Below, piece after piece: positions 60,649 to 64,000 of a stretch of 64,000 nucleotides of DNA. Each line of letters opens with the position of its first letter. Positions within the stretch are counted from its first letter, which is position 1. The stretch is from positions 8,180,135-8,244,134 of the forward strand of contig NC_037648.1 of NCBI RefSeq assembly GCF_003254395.2. The letters run 5' to 3'. Origin of the DNA: Apis mellifera (Eukaryota; Arthropoda; Insecta; Hymenoptera; Apidae). The position numbers and the translations under genes were made by a program. The notes beneath the pieces are model-generated. The model saw nothing but the letters and a program-made list of their open reading frames with translations. It searched no databases and was not told the origin of the DNA.

Positions 60649-63600
60649 GTGCGTTTAATGGTTTCCTCTACGTTGGGAAGAAGACAATGGAGAGGAGAAA
60701 GATGATTATTAAAGAATGAATCGTGAACGATGATTTTTAGAGCAAGAAAAAAAGAGATATTTTAATAGAATATTTTATTTATTGATTTTCCCCCCTCTTT
60801 TTAAAACTATTTTATATTTGATTTATAAAATTGTTCTTTGTGTAATTTTATTATTTAATATTAATTACAATTTCTAAATTCTATAATTTTTAAAAGAATA
60901 TTGGATATCTAACAATGTTTTTAATTCGAAACTTGGAGAAACAAGCAAAAATATAACCTATAGATTTCTTTCATCTCTTGAAATTAAAGTTTAGAAAAAT
61001 TTTGACTGAAAGTCTTTTCCAGTACTAGAATAAAAAACTAAAAGAATATAGGAAAGTTTCTTAGATAAATCTTCTTAGATTAAGTTCCGTTCGAAATTTC
61101 ATAAAAATCTTTTCTATGAAATATTTTTCATGAAACTTTCAAATATAAAATGTTTCGTATATTTTTATTTGGTTTTAATGACCAATCAATCTCTAAATCT
61201 AAATCTTTGAATCTAAATCTCTAAATTTAGAAATTTAATTTTCTAATCCAAAGATTAATATCTTTAATATGTTCTATAAAAATTAATCAAAAGCAATGAG
61301 CAAAACTAAATTATCATTGAAACAATTGAATTTTACATAACGAATGAAAATAAATGAAAAATCAAAATCGGAAAATAAAAATTTTTAAAGTTTAAATAAA
61401 TGTTACCTAATTTTCAAAACTAGTAGTAATTGAAAATAAATGGAAGTGTAATTATATATAATTTATAAGTGTAATCTCATCATCAAAAGGCATTAATTAT
61501 TCATCACTGAGAATATTCCGCTATTAAGAAGAATAATTTCTCAATCTAAATGCAGGATATCATATTCATAAAAAAATAAATAAATATATTTAATTTTTAT
61601 TTGACAATTTAGTGATATTTAAGTTAAGATATAATAATAAATTATATTATTTGTACAATTTTTAAAAGAAAATATATATCTACTAATAACGATTCATAAC
61701 TAATCATCAATGAAATTAAAATCAAATTTAATAATTGATTTGTATATTGATTAAATTTACATTGAATAATTTATGCGAATTTTACTGTTTTTTTAAAATT
61801 TATACAAATTTTCTTAGTCATGGAAATTGATACATTACTCACAGAATGAAATAAATATTTTTAATTCGTAAGAATTTTTTTCTTTATATATTAAATTTGT
61901 TCTATATTGTTACTATGAAAAATAAAAATGATTTTTTTTATAGAGGCAGTATAATTTATATCAGATTTTTTTTTTTTTTAGATCTTATTAAAGTTTTATA
62001 AATATGTCATTCTATCAGATAATATTACGCTAATAACGAAGATTAAAAGAGGTAGAGAATTTATAGGACAATAAAATGATGCGTGCCATTTATATGAAAT
62101 CGATATCAAGGCAATGAATCACGATAAATTAATAAATTGAGATAACGAAGCGTTTTATATTATTAATTTGAAAAAATTCGATCAAATACTAGAAAAGGAA
62201 AGAGAAAGTAATTACTTTGATGAATGGAACATGGAAAGATGAATGGAAGAGATAGTTTCATTAAATAAAATTAAGAATATAGTCAAAATTCATTTAAAAA
62301 TTTAAGAAGATTAAAAATGACGTGATACGATATTGAATGAAATAAGAGGAAAATTCAAAAATATTTTAATATTTATTTCAATTATTATTCCCATTTAGTG
62401 TTAAATTAATATCATGAAATTATATTTCTCTTTATATAATATACAATATTAATTTTGCCAAAAATATTCTTATAAATTATCGAAAAATATGAAATCTGTC
62501 ATTTTGATGTTTATTTACAGATTTTTAGTTGTTTTAACAAGTTGAAGAATCACTTACAATAGCTGTCGCTTGTCGCTCGTATCATTTGTTTGAACATGGT
62601 TTACTCGATCTATACTTATGTAAATATTTTACAAGATTTAATATTATAATATCATGAAGATCAACAATAAAGAAACATGAGAAAAGAGGTTGAATGAAAG
62701 TATATATATCCTCGCAAAAAATAAAAAGTGATAAATAATAAAATCCTAATTCTATGAATTGTATACATTTCATGTATTGTTTTGAAATTTTGGAAAAATA
62801 ATATTTTTTCTTATCTTGATATCTCTTAAATTTTTATGTTATGAAATCATTCTTCGCTAATTAACCACCAGATTTGTAGATTTGCTGAATTTAATATTAA
62901 TTAATTTAATTAAAAATTTAATATGCAATTTTTATTTGTATATCTGTACATATGTATATGCATGAATAAAATGAAAAACATAATAAACTATCTAGTTAAT
63001 AAATGCAAATTTAAAAATGGGCTATAAATATAAAACAAATCGTAGTTTTAAATATTTTTTAATTTTTATTTAACCTATAAAACGAAACAAAGATTCTTAT
63101 AAAATAAATATTTCTTTTTTTAAGAATATTTTTTGCATGATAAATATTTCATTATTATTATTCAATTTAATGAAAATAAAGTAAATGTGTAAATAAAAAT
63201 TATATTATTGGTAACAGAGTGGATAAATACAATATTCAATGTGCAACTTTGTGTACATAAATGTATAATATCAAAAGTTTTATTAATATTTCAGAAAATT
63301 AATAAATATTCAAAGCTAAAATTTTAGATACATGATCTATCCCCTCTTTTCTATTATTGGCTCAAATTTCGATTAGTATAGCTTTTAGAATTCTGTTAAA
63401 TAAGCAATTTATAATAAATTGACAAGTAATTTGATTTTAAGATAATTACAATATTCATTTAAACTATTATATAATTATATAAAATAACATTGACAAAATA
63501 TTTCATCTTGAAATAAAATGTAAAATGTATATTTTTCTATGAAAATATTACTATACAAAGTAAAAATATAAATTATTCAAATACGAAGATTAAAAAATTC

Positions 63601-64000
63601 GTCAATATACATATGTATGGTGATGATTATGTCCACTATTTAAAATTAATATTTTATAATCAAGGAATAAATTCTGCAAAATAATTTAGGAAGCAAAAAT
63701 TATTTATTTTTAAGAATTATAATTTCCAACTTATCGATTTAAATTCTTTCAGAAACTTGATTCGAAAATATGTATTTGCAATCGATAAATGCATAAATAT
63801 GTTGACAATATGATCGTTCGCAAATTTGACATTCAGCCATGATTAATAAATAAATAAATCTCACATCAATTATGCATCAAATCAGCCTTACATTTCAAAT
63901 TATATTCGTGTAATTATGTAACGCAGAACAAAAATTTTCTTCGATTTTGAAATTTTATTGATTCTATTTTTTTATTTGCATTCGAATTCCGTCAAGATAG
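60649..64000 (+). other. First coding intron of the receptor gene, open at the right edge
   Basis: It begins GTGCGT. No segment encoding the expected continuation of TM3 with the DRY-type motif is seen up to base 64000, so the next exon lies beyond the window and the intron is at least 3.35 kb. It is A+T-rich, with a short AATCT-like repeat at 61190-61225 and a T run at 61967-61979. Confidence 0.75.

Overview
The window looks like nuclear DNA of a hymenopteran insect, most likely a bee and plausibly Apis. The non-coding DNA is extremely A+T-rich. The few coding exons are clearly richer in G+C. Introns begin with GT and end with AG. One gene is an insect-type neuropeptide receptor with high similarity to the RYamide receptor. 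The species call is inference from composition and gene type, not a match.

Bases 2-21611 hold the 3' part of one enormous plus-strand gene for a secreted-type, mucin-like, threonine-rich protein. Its main exon is open from the left edge to 20966, so the start codon and any signal peptide lie upstream of the window. The exon contains six successive tandem-repeat fields, then a coiled-coil segment, a three-copy non-repetitive module, and an acidic Glu/Lys tail. The reading frame runs on to a stop at 20999-21001, but a phase-1 donor at 20966/20967 and a matching acceptor at 21297/21298 join it to a last exon that carries a related motif. The visible protein is then about 7092 residues.

Bases 25036-26920 hold a compact two-exon gene with a TATA box, an arthropod initiator, a signal peptide and a poly(A) signal. 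It encodes a 372-residue Lys/Glu/Leu-rich secreted protein that I do not recognise. It lies about 3.4 kb downstream of the mucin-like gene on the same strand. Both could be secreted structural products, but joint function is only a hypothesis.

Bases 26921-60160 are a gene-poor, A+T-rich stretch of about 33 kb with microsatellites and scattered islands of higher complexity. The best island is at 34193-34680: a minus-strand block with a good acceptor and donor around a 122-base exon, next to G+C-rich DNA. A tRNA-like fragment is suspected at 55445-55515 on the minus strand.

Bases 60286-60648 are the first coding exon of a rhodopsin-family neuropeptide receptor, best matched to the RYamide receptor. 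It ends at a clean phase-0 donor, and the rest of the window is its first coding intron; the later exons lie beyond base 64000.
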